DNA from: Paratrimastix pyriformis
Taxonomy: Eukaryota; Preaxostyla; Paratrimastigidae
Assembly (NCBI GenBank): GCA_027972325.1
Contig: JAPMOS010000026.1
Location: forward strand, 337,501 to 401,500
Reading direction: 5' to 3'
DNA: 64,000 bases
Shown: one piece after another, positions 51,081-62,700 of the stretch
How the letters are laid out: each line of letters starts with the position of its first letter
How positions within the stretch are numbered: the first letter of the stretch is position 1
Position numbers and translations under genes: made by a program
The notes under the pieces: model-generated
Database searches by the model: none
The model's input: the letters and a program-made list of their open reading frames with translations, nothing else
What the model was told of the DNA's origin: nothing

Positions 51081-52660
51081 ATCATCATCATCATCCTCAT
51101 CCATGGGGGGCAGAGTAATCCCCGTGACAAGATCTATATCAATCAAATTCCCGGTTGGTGGTGCGTGTGTGGGGTATGGGGGGGGGGGGGGGGGGCTGGG
51201 GCTATCACCGGTGGTGATGGCGGCTATAACTGAGCGGCTGTTCAGAACGGGGTCGGGGCGACGGACCTCGAGAGGCGCGCCATGACTTTGGCCCGTTGCC
51301 AGACCAGCAGACACGGGAACATCCTGTTGCGAGGTGATGGTGATGGTGGTGGTGGTGATGATGGTGGTGAAGGTGAGGGTGACGGTGATCGGAACGATGA
51401 GAATGGGCCGTGAGGACGGTGTGGAAGATGGAAGCAGCCCGTGCTGTGGGCGATTGGATGATGATGATGATGATCGGATGATGATGATGATGACGATGAC
51501 GATGATGAGGTGGTGGTGGTGGTATGAGGCAGCGGTGGGGTGGCTGGTCTGTGACGTCGTGGAGGAGTGGCGAGTTGGTGTGGAGATGAACGGGGGTTGA
51601 AGCCACCACGGACAGATGCAGGAGCCCAAGGAAGAGGCACACGCCGGAGTATGTGAAAAAGTAGATGTCCTGATAGAACTTGAAGTTTGCGGTGTAGTCC
51701 AGCCAGGCCATCACCACCGCCAGGGTGGATAAGACAAAGTTGGGGAAAAGAACCCTGTGCGGAGTTTTCGGATGAGACCGGACAGGAGCAGAGCAGAGAG
51801 CACACAGACGAGACGAGAACCCCGGTGACGATGCGGCATTTTCGCTGCACCCCTTCAACATTGTCCGCCTGCAGGAAGAAGAAAAACTTGGCCCCTGTTA
51901 CGAGCGTCCGTGAGACGAGGTTCGTGACAACACGGTGGCAACAGACATTCATAGATCAAGAAACTGTACGCGGCGAGGTATGCTTGGGCGGGATACCAGT
52001 GGTGCACAGCATACATCAGCATATTGTAATGACTGCACGGGGATATCGAAAAATAAAGGGGAGAGGCAGCGCAGACCTCTCATCGAAGCCCACGTATAAA
52101 AAAAACACACGATATGAACAATCCCAACAGCGAAATAATGAGAGGAAAATAAGAAAGACGAGAAGTAGCCGTTGCCCTACGATGAATCGAGTGATTAGAT
52201 TAATTCAGCGAATTTTTATGATCTCAAACCAGAGAGCTGCTTCCTCTTGCAGAAAAAGAAGGAAAGAAATCCACTAGCAAAAAAGAGGCAGATATAAAAC
52301 CCAAGCAAAATGTCCCAAAGAATGCGTGTCGGTAAGTCGCCAGCCATCGGAAATATAGCGGCGAGGAACAGGGGGTCATGCCCATCTCATCCGGCAGCGG
52401 CTCCAGAGCGTCGGGGGTCCTCGTCGGTGGGGGTCCTCGTCCGCTCGTCCGCTCGTCCACACCGGTAGGCGTGCAACGGCTGGGGGCTGAAGGCACGCGC
52501 CAGAGGCGGTCGGCGAGCGTGAAGCCGAAAAGCAAGCGAAAGCCGACGAGCGCGAGGCGACCCCCACCAAGGAAAGAGAGCGAGAGCTTTTTTGATGGTG
52601 CACGGCTGGTGGGAAGTGCGAACCGTCTGGTGTAATCCGTGAGTTCGTTGGGGTCACCTG
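48872..52660 (-). CDS. TOM1/THH1-like multi-pass membrane protein (multi-exon)
   Basis: The last two coding exons join in frame as LKPDLVLLMVYYIFSELFPST then VLLLVFGFPANFGTSN, resembling the final helix region of the THH1/TOM1/TOM3 (GPR137-like) family, seven-helix proteins of vacuolar or lysosomal membranes. Other hydrophobic exon pieces upstream are LLMFSGVLSLSFIFRGIAL (about 50,450), CLLVWQRAKVMARLS (about 51,290), NFKFYQDIYFFTYSGVCLFL and LHLSVVAS (about 51,640), CRIVTGVLVSS (about 51,830), VTNLVSRTLVTGAKFFFFL (about 51,920) and HAFFGTFCLGFISASFLLVD (about 52,300). The tail is Pro/Ala/Ser-rich and ends EDDWMGDEDSHV at 48,872. The 5' start is not fixed. Introns contain very large repeats. 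Family call is from the C-terminal helix and topology only. Confidence 0.45.
49121..49420 (-). repeat. Triplicated acceptor and exon start of the TOM1-like gene
   Basis: The string CTGCAGTTCTGCTTCTTGG then GTTCCCCGCAAACTTC (gene strand) occurs three times, near 49,121-49,165, 49,258-49,297 and 49,371-49,410, separated by GAT repeats and a GGTGATGTCAGGTGATGG block. Only the copy at 49,165 continues into the long last exon. Confidence 0.75.
49735..50140 (-). repeat. (GTCTGTCTGCCC)n repeat in TOM1-like gene intron
   Basis: On the gene strand, units of GTCTGTCTGCCC and GTCGGTCTGTCT. Each contains GTCTGT, identical to the donor consensus of this window. Confidence 0.85.
50205..50415 (-). repeat. 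(TGTGC)n pentamer repeat in TOM1-like gene intron
   Basis: On the plus strand about 35 copies of AGCAC and related CAGGA units, starting shortly after donor CTG|GTCCGT on the gene strand. Confidence 0.85.
50530..50800 (-). repeat. (ATC)n array with CCAGTC units in TOM1-like gene intron
   Basis: On the gene strand ATC triplets with regular CCAGTC interruptions and a CCACCA stretch. A second ATC block on the plus strand (51,000-51,090) lies in the next intron in the opposite register. Confidence 0.85.
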
Positions 52661-52841
52661 CGCCCGAAGGAACTCCGCAAGCCCTCGTCGAGGTCATCAC
52701 CACATGGTTGGAGTGAACGAACTCCCCCACCCACTCCCAGATCCCCTCCAGTATTGGAAACCGAATTACGGACTCCTCATCTTTTGCGGGAGAACAAAAG
52801 GGGAACAGCGAGGAGTTTCAATCAAGCGGAAGGCTGGTGGC

Positions 52842-53833
52842 TTATTCGGACTGGGCGGCGGCCTTGGCGAGGATGGCAGCGAGCTTCTGGCGGAAGCGGT
52901 TCTTGCGCTCCAGAAGGGTGAGGGCGGCCTTGCGGGGGAACTTGGCCTTCATGGCACCGAACTTGGCCTTGCGCTCGGCCTCCTTCTCCTTGCGGGGGCG
53001 GGTGTCCTTGGCATCGGGGTTGGCGCGGATCTTCTCGTGGACGGACTTAATGAGCTTCTCGAGCTTGTCGGCGTCAATCTTGGCAGCGGCGTACTTGGCG
53101 AAGTGAATCTTGTCAGACTCGGCCTTGTCAGCGGCGCGCTTCTTCATGTACTTGGCAACGTGGACACCGAAGATGTGCTCGCGGAGGATGGCAGGGTTGA
53201 ACTTGGCCTCCTGGTCACCCTTCTTGGGCTTGTAGCCGACGAGACGCTTCTCGTTGTGGGGGACATTGAGCCCACCATCAGCGGCACCCTAGAAGAAAAA
53301 GGCAGTCAGTTTCGGAAAGGTCGTGAGGGTGATACACGAACCTTCATGGCGGCGAAGATACGGGCACCAGTGGTGGTGCGGAAAAGACCGATATCAAGGA
53401 AGGCCTTGAAGGGGCGGGGGCCATCCTCAACAGCCTCAACCTCGGAAATCTCGCCAGTAACGTTGGCGACACCAGGGTACTTGTCGTCCAGGTGGAGGTT
53501 CTTCAGGACACGGCGGGCCAGAAGAAGACCAGTGGCGTAGCAAGCGGCGTAGTTGGTCAGACCGCAAGGGAGACCGAACCGGGGAAGCTCATGGGAGTAG
53601 GCAGAGCACAGGACGAAATCGCCAACGATGCGAGAGTAGACGATCTGGCAGATAACGTCGCGGTTGGTCATGCGGACAACGAGACGGTACTTGGGGGTGT
53701 TGTACTTGTTCTTGTCCTGCTGCACAAGACGACGGCGGGCGCGGTAATCGGTCATGCCCTCACGGCGGCGACGGAACTGAACCTGGTAGCGCTTGAAGTA
53801 AGCCTTGCTCTTAACGACCTTGTGGAACACCAT
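52842..53833 (-). CDS. RPL5: 60S ribosomal protein L5 (uL18)
   Basis: Large-subunit ribosomal protein that carries 5S rRNA into the ribosome. Exon 1 is 53,833-53,342 and exon 2 is 53,288-52,842, joined by a 53-nt intron (GTTCGT...TTCTAG), giving 312 residues. The start [20 protein letters not shown] is the standard RPL5 N-terminus; [40 protein letters not shown] and [16 protein letters not shown] are family hallmarks. The C-terminus is Lys/Ala-rich ([20 protein letters not shown]), as usual. Length is close to that of other eukaryotic homologues (about 297). The codon choice is strongly C/G-ending, consistent with high expression. The frame is intact. It lies between the TOM1-like and kelch genes on the same strand. 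Confidence 0.97.
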
Positions 53834-53939
53834 TGCTAAACGGAACGCAATCAATCAAAAGCCCTGTAAAACCTAAAAGAACCAACCTGGATTTTGTTCT
53901 CCCGAATGTGGGCGGCAAAGGGGGTAATTCACCGCATGG

Positions 53940-54826
53940 AGCAAATGGCTATTTCGATCATTTTCTTCGTGCTTCTGTCTGTTCTGTGTGGTCTTTCGAG
54001 GCGGTTCATGGGACAGGCTCACATAATACGAGTAGTAAGTTCGATTGAACACAGTGCCAAATGGGTGCCGACATCCGCGGCGCTCAAGAATCATCATGCC
54101 GTTTGTGTTGTTCGTCTCAACCAACAACAAATGCGTTCGGCCAGGACAAACTCTTCGAATGTTCATGCTCATGTTCAGAAAAACAGAAACAAAACAAAAC
54201 AAGAAGGTAGACTACTCCATTGAAGATCGCGAGTCAGACACGGACCAAAATTGAACGTGTATGTGTCATTGAGACGGGAGGTACCGGCCGATGTATCATC
54301 ACCCCCAAATATATACATCTGATCTTCGAAAACGATGGCGCTATGTCGGCGACGGGGCGTTGGCACCTCGGAAGCAGGTTGCTGGGCGACGATCTGACGC
54401 CATGTCCGGGTTTCTAAAAACCATGATCCCGGAGGAGGTGACAACCGGAAGGGCGAGTGGAAAACACACCGAAATTATATGCATACAAATCGTTGAGGGC
54501 GCCCTTGGCCCCGTACCCACCAAAGAGGTACATGTGCGATCGATAGACCACAGCCGTGTGCGAACTTCGGCACGCGGGTTGTGGACCAGCAATAGCCACA
54601 CAATCCCAGATGTTTCGATCTAAGGAAAGAAAATTCTAACCGATCGAGCGGGTGGGGGAAGCCAACCAAAATCATACTCCCATAAGTCCGCGAGAAGCCG
54701 GCCATCGGCCTCGCCACCGAATACAAAGATCTTCTTTTGGTAAACCACTGCGCTGTGCATCGATCGTTTGGGCGGGGCGACGTCGTTGACCGGCACCAGC
54801 GTCGAGAATGCGTGGGGCACGGCCAT
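53940..54826 (-). CDS. Kelch-repeat protein (multi-exon, 3' end unresolved)
   Basis: ATG at 54,826 (MAVPHAFSTLVPVNDVAPPK). Three kelch repeats are visible with the usual H-S/T-A-V-V-Y ... F-G-G ... D-L-Y pattern: RSMHSAVVYQKKIFVFGG then DLWEYDF; RSSHTAVVYRSHMYLFGGYG then NDLYAYNF; RRRHSAIVFEDQMYIFGGDD then NDTYTFNF. Kelch repeats form beta-propeller blades for protein binding. A complete propeller needs five to seven blades, so this is either a short protein or its remaining exons lie toward 53,940, where the frame is unclear (GMMILERRGCRHPFG block). An intron donor GTCCGT follows the third repeat. The gene starts about 320 bp from the right arm boundary. Confidence 0.7.
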
Positions 54827-55558
54827 TTTCTCCTGCGACAGCCAATAACACCGAGGTTCTTATCATGACATTTATTTGACAGAGGATCACGGGCCAAACG
54901 CAAGAAGAGCAGAATTGCCGAGAGACTCTGTTGATCCACTCGAGGAATGGCCACGATAACTCACCGTCGAATCGCTCAGTCGCGCCGCTATTTGGACTCC
55001 TCCGCCTCCGAGGCGCTGCAGCCCAGCAACAGTGACCACCAACGAAATGATCGTCGTTGGTGGAGGGAAATCGACCAGACACTGGTGTGTGAGCAAAACG
55101 GTGAGTGGGGTAAAATCCTTTCTTTTTGTCCCTTTTCTTTCTGGGCCTCCCACCCAGGTTGATCTTCTCCATCACCGAGGTAGTCTCATTCCCCCACGGT
55201 TCGGCACCTCGCCAGTGTCCTCGAAACCACGCAGCGCGGAAGATGTCACCCAGGCTCGGCCCGACACCCGCGGTTGATGCGCTCCGTCGACACCCCCCCC
55301 GTCCTGCCTTGTGCCCGGGTCCTCTGTGGAGCGCATGGGCTCCCTCTCGACTCTTTTCCGGCACGGTTTTCAAGATAAATTTTTTTTAAGAAACAGAAAA
55401 ATAAAAAAAAACAGCAGCGAAACAAAACTTCTCCTCGCTCCACATCATCAGTGGAGCAGAGGATGATGACGCTGACCGGCAGGGAAAATAACGAAAAAAA
55501 AGAGAGAAGTAGTATTTTCAGAAAACAGAGCATCCCCCACACAAAGCAATAAAAATCT

Positions 55559-57149
55559 TCACATCTCCAGCACCACCCGGCCTCCCTGGCTCACCCGCAT
55601 CATGGGCAAGCCCTGGGGCTGGGACTGGGACTGCTGGGCCCGCTTGCCGGCACACGCGCAGCCCTCCCCGCCGCACTGCTTGGCCCCGCACGCGCCCGAG
55701 CAGGGCTGGCCATCGCGCTTGGCGGCGCAGCCGCCCTCACAGCCGCAGCCGCCGGCAGGGGCACCAGCGCAGCCACCACAGCCGCCCGCGGGGGCAGCAC
55801 CGCCACAGCCGCAGCCGCCGGCCTGCTGGCGAGGGCCGCAGCCGCAACCACCGGCAGAGGCAGCGCCGCCGCAGCCACAGCCGCCCGCGGGAGCAGCGCC
55901 ACCACAGCCGCAGCCGCCAGCCTGTTGGCGAGGCCCACAGCCACAGCCACCAGCGGGAGCAGCAGCACCACAGCCACAGCCACCAGCTTGTTGACGAGGG
56001 CCGCAGCCACAGCCACCGGCAGGGGCAGCGCCGCCACAGCCGCAGCCACCAGCTTGTTGACGAGGGCCGCAGCCACAGCCGCCAGCTTGTTGACGAGGCC
56101 CACAGCCGCAGCCGCCCGCGGGAGCAGCGCCGCCACAGCCACAGCCACCGGCCTGCTGGCGGGCAGGGGCAGCAGCACCACCACAGCCGCAGCAGCCGAG
56201 AGGGGCCGTCGGGTCGGCCTGGGACTGGCAGGGGCACACGCCCGCAGGGGCCTCGGGGGCAGGGCCGTCCTCGGTCAGGACGTCACCCTGAATGCCCACG
56301 ACCGCGATGTGGGGGGTCAGAGGCGACTGGGCCATGGCCAGGGCGTCCTGGGCCATCTGGACCAGGCCACCGCAGCACGGGACCTGCATCCGGACAATGG
56401 TCAGCGAGGCTGGGCGCTGGGGAGGGAAAAAAAAATTCAAAAAAAAAAAATGTGAGAATAGTGCCGCGGGGGTGGTGAGATCGGCGGCAGACCTGAGCCA
56501 GGATCATGGCCAGCTTCTGGGTGAGCGCCATGCGCTCCTGGGGTTGGAGCAGCTTGGGGCAGCAGATGACCAGGGTCTTGCCGGCCAGGAACCGGCCGTG
56601 GAACCCGCCCAGGGCAAAGGCGGAGCAGTGGGCGGCCAGCAGAAGGTGGCACTGCGCGTTGAAACAGGGAGCAGCCGGGTTGACCAGGTGGAGCTGGAGT
56701 GGCCAGTTGCCCAGCTGGCTGGGGATATCCCCCTGGGAGCTGGAGACATCCACGATCGCGCGGGGTTGGAACTGCATCGCCATCTTACCGGGGCAACCGC
56801 CACGCGGGGGCGTGATGGGTGCCGGGGCGGGCGCAGGTGCCGGGGTGGTGGTGGCTGGATGCGCATCAGCAGGCGGGTGAGCGGCGGGGGCAGCCATCAT
56901 CATCTCAGGGGGAAGAGTGAAAGCAAGTCCCTTGGGGCGCTCCACCAACTTCAGAGCACCAGCAGGGCATTCGCCAATGCATGCACCAAGACCATCGCAA
57001 TGTTCGGCCTTCACGAGCTTGGCCTTGCCACCGATCAATTGGATAGCACCTTCATGGCAAGCGTCGACACACTTACGGCAGCCCGTGCAAAGCTGCTCGT
57101 CGATCTCAATGAGCTTGGTAACCTGATGGGAAGGCAAAGAGTCAGCCAT
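55559..57149 (-). CDS. Bacterial-type 4Fe-4S protein fused to a Cys/Gly-repeat tail, right-arm copy
   Basis: Exon 1 is 57,149-56,493 and exon 2 is 56,416-55,559, with a 76-nt intron (GTCTGC...CCCCAG), giving 504 residues with an open frame. Residues about 10-75 are a two-cluster ferredoxin domain: IDEQLCTGCRKCVDACHEGA and EHCDGLGACIGECPAGALKL. After a Pro/Ala linker comes GGCPGKMAMQF, GNWPLQLHLVNPAAPCFNA, FLAGKTLVICCPKL and MQVPCCGGLVQMAQDALAMA, the arrangement of a family common in anaerobic bacteria and archaea and probably used in electron transfer or metal handling. From about residue 300 the tail holds repeats of GGCGCGG/P with PAGG or RQQA spacers, followed by a Cys-rich end (CEGGCAAKRDGQPCSGACGA). 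The tail resembles a metallothionein-like metal-binding region. Transfer from prokaryotes is inferred. Confidence 0.75.
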
Positions 57150-57339
57150 TTAGGTTGAACCATTTGGGCGGCGAGCAGACTTGATCAGGAGAAATCATGC
57201 CGAGAACGTGAAGGATTCGCCGGGGATCAAAGATTGGCGAGAGCTGTCGGGTTTGCCCCGGTTGCCGACGTTGCGCCTCGAATCTCCGAGATTCGGTCTG
57301 TGCCCGTTCGAAGCGATGCGCATCGTCCCTTTCGCGGTT

Positions 57340-58200
57340 GTTCCTAAAGCCTTTTTTTGGGGCGCAAAAAATCCAAATCAACAAACGAAAGAAAGAAACA
57401 AGGGAACCATTATTACATGTGCCGATGGTGCCGAGTCGACAAATCCCGGGGCAAAAGCATCAAGGAGAGCTTCTGCAACTCGGGAGTGGCATGAAGATGC
57501 TCGAAGTAGGTCGCCCTGGGTGCTACAGCCACCGCCGGAATCGCACCAGCCGGATGGGGTGGATGGTGCCGGGGGATGGGAGGCAGCCGCGAGGTCCCAC
57601 GGCATCTGCGGGTTGGTGGGCTCCGACAGAAGCGACGTCGCGGCACTCTGTTTGGTGGGCCGGAAACGGAAAAGGAGAGCGATGAGTGAGATCAAAGAAT
57701 GAGTGCGAATTGCAAATTATTGGGGGGACATTGCCGCTCTCGCTCTGTTTGGTGGGATCGCGCGGAGCCGGAAAGGGATGGCGGTGAGTGATGACATCAA
57801 AGGGATGAAGGCGAATCACAAAACATCGAGAAGAACGCCGCTCTCGTGGCTCCCCCCCCCCACCCCCGTTGATTGGAGCCGATGGCGGTGAGTGATGACA
57901 TCAACACCTCCCAGCCAGCACAGGACACACACGACCACACGACGACCCCCCCGGGGGGGCGGCAGACCTTGACCAGGGCCATGACGCGCAGCATGGGAAG
58001 CCCACGCGCCTCGCCGGCCAGCTGTCCCACATCCCCACATCCCACGATGATCGGATGATGATCGGATGATGATCGGATGATGATCGGATGATGATCGGAT
58101 GATGATCGGATGATGATCGGATGATGATCGGATGATGATCGGATGATGATCGGATGATGATCGGATGATGATGATCATGATGGGATGGTGGTGATGACTG
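57340..58200 (-). pseudogene. Partial PEX3 copy (3' exons), right arm
   Basis: Counterpart of 40,785-41,720, with the same short exon (LAGEARGLPMLRVMALVK) and the same truncated structure. The end region differs from the left copy by small deletions near 57,414 and 57,453. Confidence 0.62.
58040..58200. repeat. 10-bp repeat (GATGATCGGAT)n, right arm
   Basis: About 13 copies of GATGATCGGAT; the mirror repeat lies at 40,873-41,005 in the left arm. Confidence 0.85.
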
Positions 58201-58309
58201 GATGATGATACCGACGATTGGATGATTGATGATTGGACGATGATGATAATTGTGATTGGATGATGATTGATGGTGGTGGCTGAATGACCGGCGGGAGGCT
58301 GCGTCGCGG

Positions 58310-58600
58310 CGACGGAGACGGCTGCCTGCTGTGCCCATCCAGCAGACTAGTGGCCATCACAACGAGGCCTCCTCTATATAACAATGGACTGAACCCCTCT
58401 CCTTTGCGGGTGGACTCAGGCTCGCCGGATGGGCTCGTCCTCAAAACCTGCAGGGAGGGGGGTGGGGTCTCAGGTCGCTGCTCTTCCCGTCTCCTTCTCT
58501 TCCTGCTTTGCTCGCCAGGATGGCGGCACAGTCCAAGCGGGACTACATCTGGGCCTGACGCTGGGCCTCAAGCGCTGGAGTGGCTGGGGATGAGGTGATA
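58310..58600 (+). mobile_element. LINE-like 3' tail, right arm
   Basis: Counterpart of 40,450-40,740; matches the tail of the copy at about 25,985 in sequence order. Confidence 0.6.
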
Positions 58601-58655
58601 TTTTGTGAAATCGGGTTGGGAAATGGGGGGAAATGGTTCTCGATTGCGAGGCTGG

Positions 58656-59714
58656 ATTAACCCCGTGGAGCCGAAATTTTGTGGAAAATACCCCAAAAAT
58701 GACCTCTCAGCGGCCGTTCTCGCTCATGCCCTGCGTCACTGAAACAAGATCCAGGAACCGTTTGAAGTGCACCTGAAACGTGACGCTTTCGGGAATCCAA
58801 CGCACCACCTCCCGAATCTCAATTCAAAAAACTCGTTGCGCCGCGCCGCTAAACTTTCAAGGTGTGTTTTTGGACCGTTTTCGACGGATCTCAACGTCTA
58901 TTTATCAGGGAAACCCCATCTTTTGATGGATTATTCTTCGGGAATGGGAGAAACTACCTTTCAATTTTGGTGAGTGGTCTGTGTCTACTTCCGGAGTTCC
59001 GGACACACCTTGGACCCACACCCCTTTCCGCTTGTCCAGGGCCGTGGTTGGTCAATTTTTCCTTCCGCACCCACAAGGGGTGCCACCAAACGTCTTTTCC
59101 TGCAATCCCAGACTCCCTTTGGCGTCCTCCACAATCGGGGTCAAGCACTTGGCATTTGGCCGTGCCCCGCGGTGGGGAGCGGTGCAGGGCACAGTTACAC
59201 GTGCCCCATCGCTTCAAGACCGATTTCACCTGCGCTGAGTGTGCGCCCGGCACCGGGGAACAAGGCTCTCGGCCGCGCCGGGCCGTGCGGAGCCCCGATT
59301 GTGCCCCCCGCTCACGTCCCCCATGCCCCCCCCGTTCCTCTTCCTTTGCGCGGCCTGTTCGAGCCGGACCACCGCCCCTCTGGCCCCAGGGCCATGTCCC
59401 TGCGTAAACTTGTTTTCTGGGGGATGTGGAGGGGTCCCGCTTTTTTACCCGGTCAAAAAATCTTGTACCTCGTGGAGCACCGTCGCCCCCAATCGATTGC
59501 CAATATAGTGGCAGTGGGGTCCCCCAGTTGTGAGTCACGCCGGGACCCGAGCTTTTGAGTGCCGATGGCCACTTTGAAAAGGGAGCGAGAACAGACCACG
59601 GAGAGGGGTCTCCCGAAAACCCGGTCGGAAAATACCGATCCGTTGCCGAGATTCGAACCCGCGAACAGTCAATTGCCACTATAGTGGCAATAGCTTCGGC
59701 TCCACGGGGTTAAC
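58656..59714. mobile_element. TTAA-flanked DNA transposon with 19-bp terminal inverted repeats, right arm
   Basis: Same element as in the left arm, with TTAACCCCGTGGAGCCGAA at about 58,658 and its reverse complement ending at about 59,713. Small run-length differences separate the copies. Confidence 0.65.
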
Positions 59715-59799
59715 AGACTGACTGACTGACTGGGGGTGGAACAGACTGCCTTCGAATTCTGCCTCGCCTCGGGGAACGCACACACACGTCATCGATTGG

Positions 59800-62700
59800 T
59801 TCTCTTTTTACACGAAGCTGCTGCTGGATCCAGAGAATTTCGAGCCACCCACTTTCACCGGACCTCTGAACCTGAATTCTTGGGTTGCGTTTGATGATCG
59901 TGAACAGAAAAGGGACCATTTGATGGTTCGTGATTCTGATTGTGGTGCTGACAAGGAGCTTTTTTGCGACGCGCGCTGTTTCAAACTCGCGAACGATACT
60001 GCCACGTTTTTCCAGGAAATCATGCTTGCTGTTCCGATGCAAACTGCTCCAATGCGAATTACCGCCGCAACCCCTGCTTTTGGTTTCGTCAGACCACCAC
60101 CCCGCCTTCAAAACAAGATTCTGGTCCTCAACGGAATGTCCAAATCCGGGAAAAGCTCGACTCTGAAGGTCGGCGCCAGTGTTCACACCACTGAAACGCG
60201 TTGATGCAGATCGCTGCTCGGATGCTCCAAGACAAGACTTCTGCAGAACTGGCCACCACCCCTTGGAGAAGGGTTTACTACTTCCGAGATGCTACCGATC
60301 CAGTTTTGGGCTTCAAGAATGCATCTGAGAAGCTCCAACCCCAATTCTGGACACCACCCTGTCTCTTCATCCTCGACCAATACGAGGATTCAGACCTCCT
60401 CCACGGGCTCGTGAGTGGCTTCGCCGGAAAGCGCGGCTTTTTCTTCCTCTTGTGTTCCTCGTCCAATTTTCATTGGCCGTCGCGCGTCGGTGCTGGCTTC
60501 GCGGCGGTTGACCTCCCCCCGTTCGATCCCTCCTTGGACTGGGAGGGTTTCTTTCGGATGTGGACACGCTCTCCAGACGGCGAACTGCCGAAGGCACCGC
60601 CCGAACTCGATCCATCGGAGTGGTTTTCGTTCGTCCCTCGGCCTGCAGGCACCAACGATGCAGCGCCCGCCGCATCCGGCGCCACACCTGCCGCATCCGG
60701 CGCCACACCCGCCGCATCCAGCGCCACACCCGCCGCATCCAGCGCCACACCCGCCGCATCCAGCGCCACACCCGCCGCATCCAGCGCCACACCCGCCGCA
60801 TCCAGCGCCACACCCGCCGCATCCAGCGCCACACCCGCCGCATCCGGCGCCACACCCGCCGCATCCGGCGCCACACCCGCCGCATCCGGCGCCACACCCG
60901 CCGCATCCGGCGCCACACCCGCCGCATCCGGCGCCACACCCGCCGCATCCGGCGCCACACCTGCCGCATCCGGCGCCACACCCGCCGCATCCAGCGCCAC
61001 ACCCGCCGCATCCGGCGCTGCACCCGATGCTGTCGACCCGGACCCCACCACCCGGTATCCACCCTTCAGCAGCGAGGAATGGAACTGCGACAAACCGGTC
61101 GTCGTATCCACCTCTCCTCTTGTTGGTAAGCCGCCCCCCTCCTTGGGCGACATGTTTCTCTACTCGAATGGCATCATCGGGGTCGCACTGGTCTGCCTCT
61201 CGTTCCCCTACCACCTTCCCCTTCATGGTATGTCTTCAGATTGTCGGTCTTCCAGATTTCTTCCGTCGGGAGCCAACCATCACAATGTACCGCGAGATGA
61301 AACAGTTTCTGACCCAAAGCGATCGGGACCTTGTTCGTCGTCACGAATTCCTTCAAGGTGACAATTGTCACCGCCGGCGCGCCAACATCGAGTGGCTCGT
61401 GCAAAGGCGCACCATCAGCCTGACGCTGCCCACGGGCGCATCGGTGGACACGCGCTTCATCGTGCCGGCGGCAAGTGGGCAGGACGCCCGGTTGGGGTGT
61501 CCCTTCTTTGCCCAACTCTACATGAAGGCCCTCGACCATCTGCCAGTCGCTTCCTCAGAAGTCGCAGAAATCGATGCGTCTCTGCTGCCCTGGGACGGAT
61601 ACCCGGACGTGCAAGGGCGGCTTTGCGAGAGGGCCGTCATCTCCCAATCGGCCAAGTTGCTCGGGGTTCCTGCTCTGGATCACCCTCTGCGCGCAGTACC
61701 CTGCGAAATCTCCCTGGAGCCGTTCCTGAGAGAGCTCTCCGGAGCAATTCCGAACCCGCATCCGCTGCCCGTTCCTTTGCCCCGGTACCTCCATCTGGTG
61801 CCGATCAATCCCTGCCACCCCTTCATCGACCTCATCAGGGTATACACTGCTGCCCCTGGTGCCCCTGCTGCCTCGGTCTCTGTCACGGCCACAGAAACTC
61901 GGCAGCCCACCGGACCCCCGGAGCCCCTGGAGCCCCAGGTGATTCTCCTTGTCGATCAGATCACGGTGTCCCGCATCGCCGACCACCAGAACTCATTAAA
62001 GTGGATTTGCTCCAAAGAGTGCGCCACTGTGATCGAGGGCATCTTGAAGGCCTACCGTTGTGACCCGGGGCGCCTGCGCAAGGTGTTCGTCTTCATCGCG
62101 CCGGACCCGCCCGCGGCACAGCAGCTGCTCCTTCCGGAGGATTTACAACAAGCCATCGGTGCGAAGGGCTGGGAAGTGTGGTGGTCCGCATTGCAGCCCT
62201 TCATCTCACCGAAACCGACCTCGCGTGGTGCCTCATGCGCCATCAAAATCTTGGCGGCGCCCAGCTTCGTGGCGGAGATCGAGGCCACGGATGATACCCA
62301 GGTCTGTGCGCGTCTTCCGTTTCTTCCCCATTGGCCATTTCCCGCCCCGCAGCTGATGAACATCAATGCGGAACAGTTGCGCACATTCGCGGCTGCCAAG
62401 GGGCTCAAGCCGGGCAAGCGCAACAAGTCTGAGTTGGTCCAGCTCATCAAGGAGTGGCGGCACCCAACGTCCAGCGTCGTCGACCTCAAGATCATCGAGG
62501 GACCAATGACGAAGGCAGCTGAAGAAGCGTTGGAGGAAGGCGCCGGCGAGGCCGCGGCACCTGTGGCACCTGCGGCACCTGTGGCACCTGTGGCACCTGT
62601 GGCACCTGTGGCACCTGCGGCACCTGTGGCACCTGTGGCACCTGTGGCACCTGCGGCACCTGCGGCACCTGCGGCACCTGTGGCACCTGTGGCACCTGCG

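Larger units (their letters stand above)
43908..55142. other. Unique spacer between the palindrome arms
   Basis: About 11.2 kb that is present once in the window and carries five genes. Its two edges are where homology between the arms stops. Confidence 0.85.
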
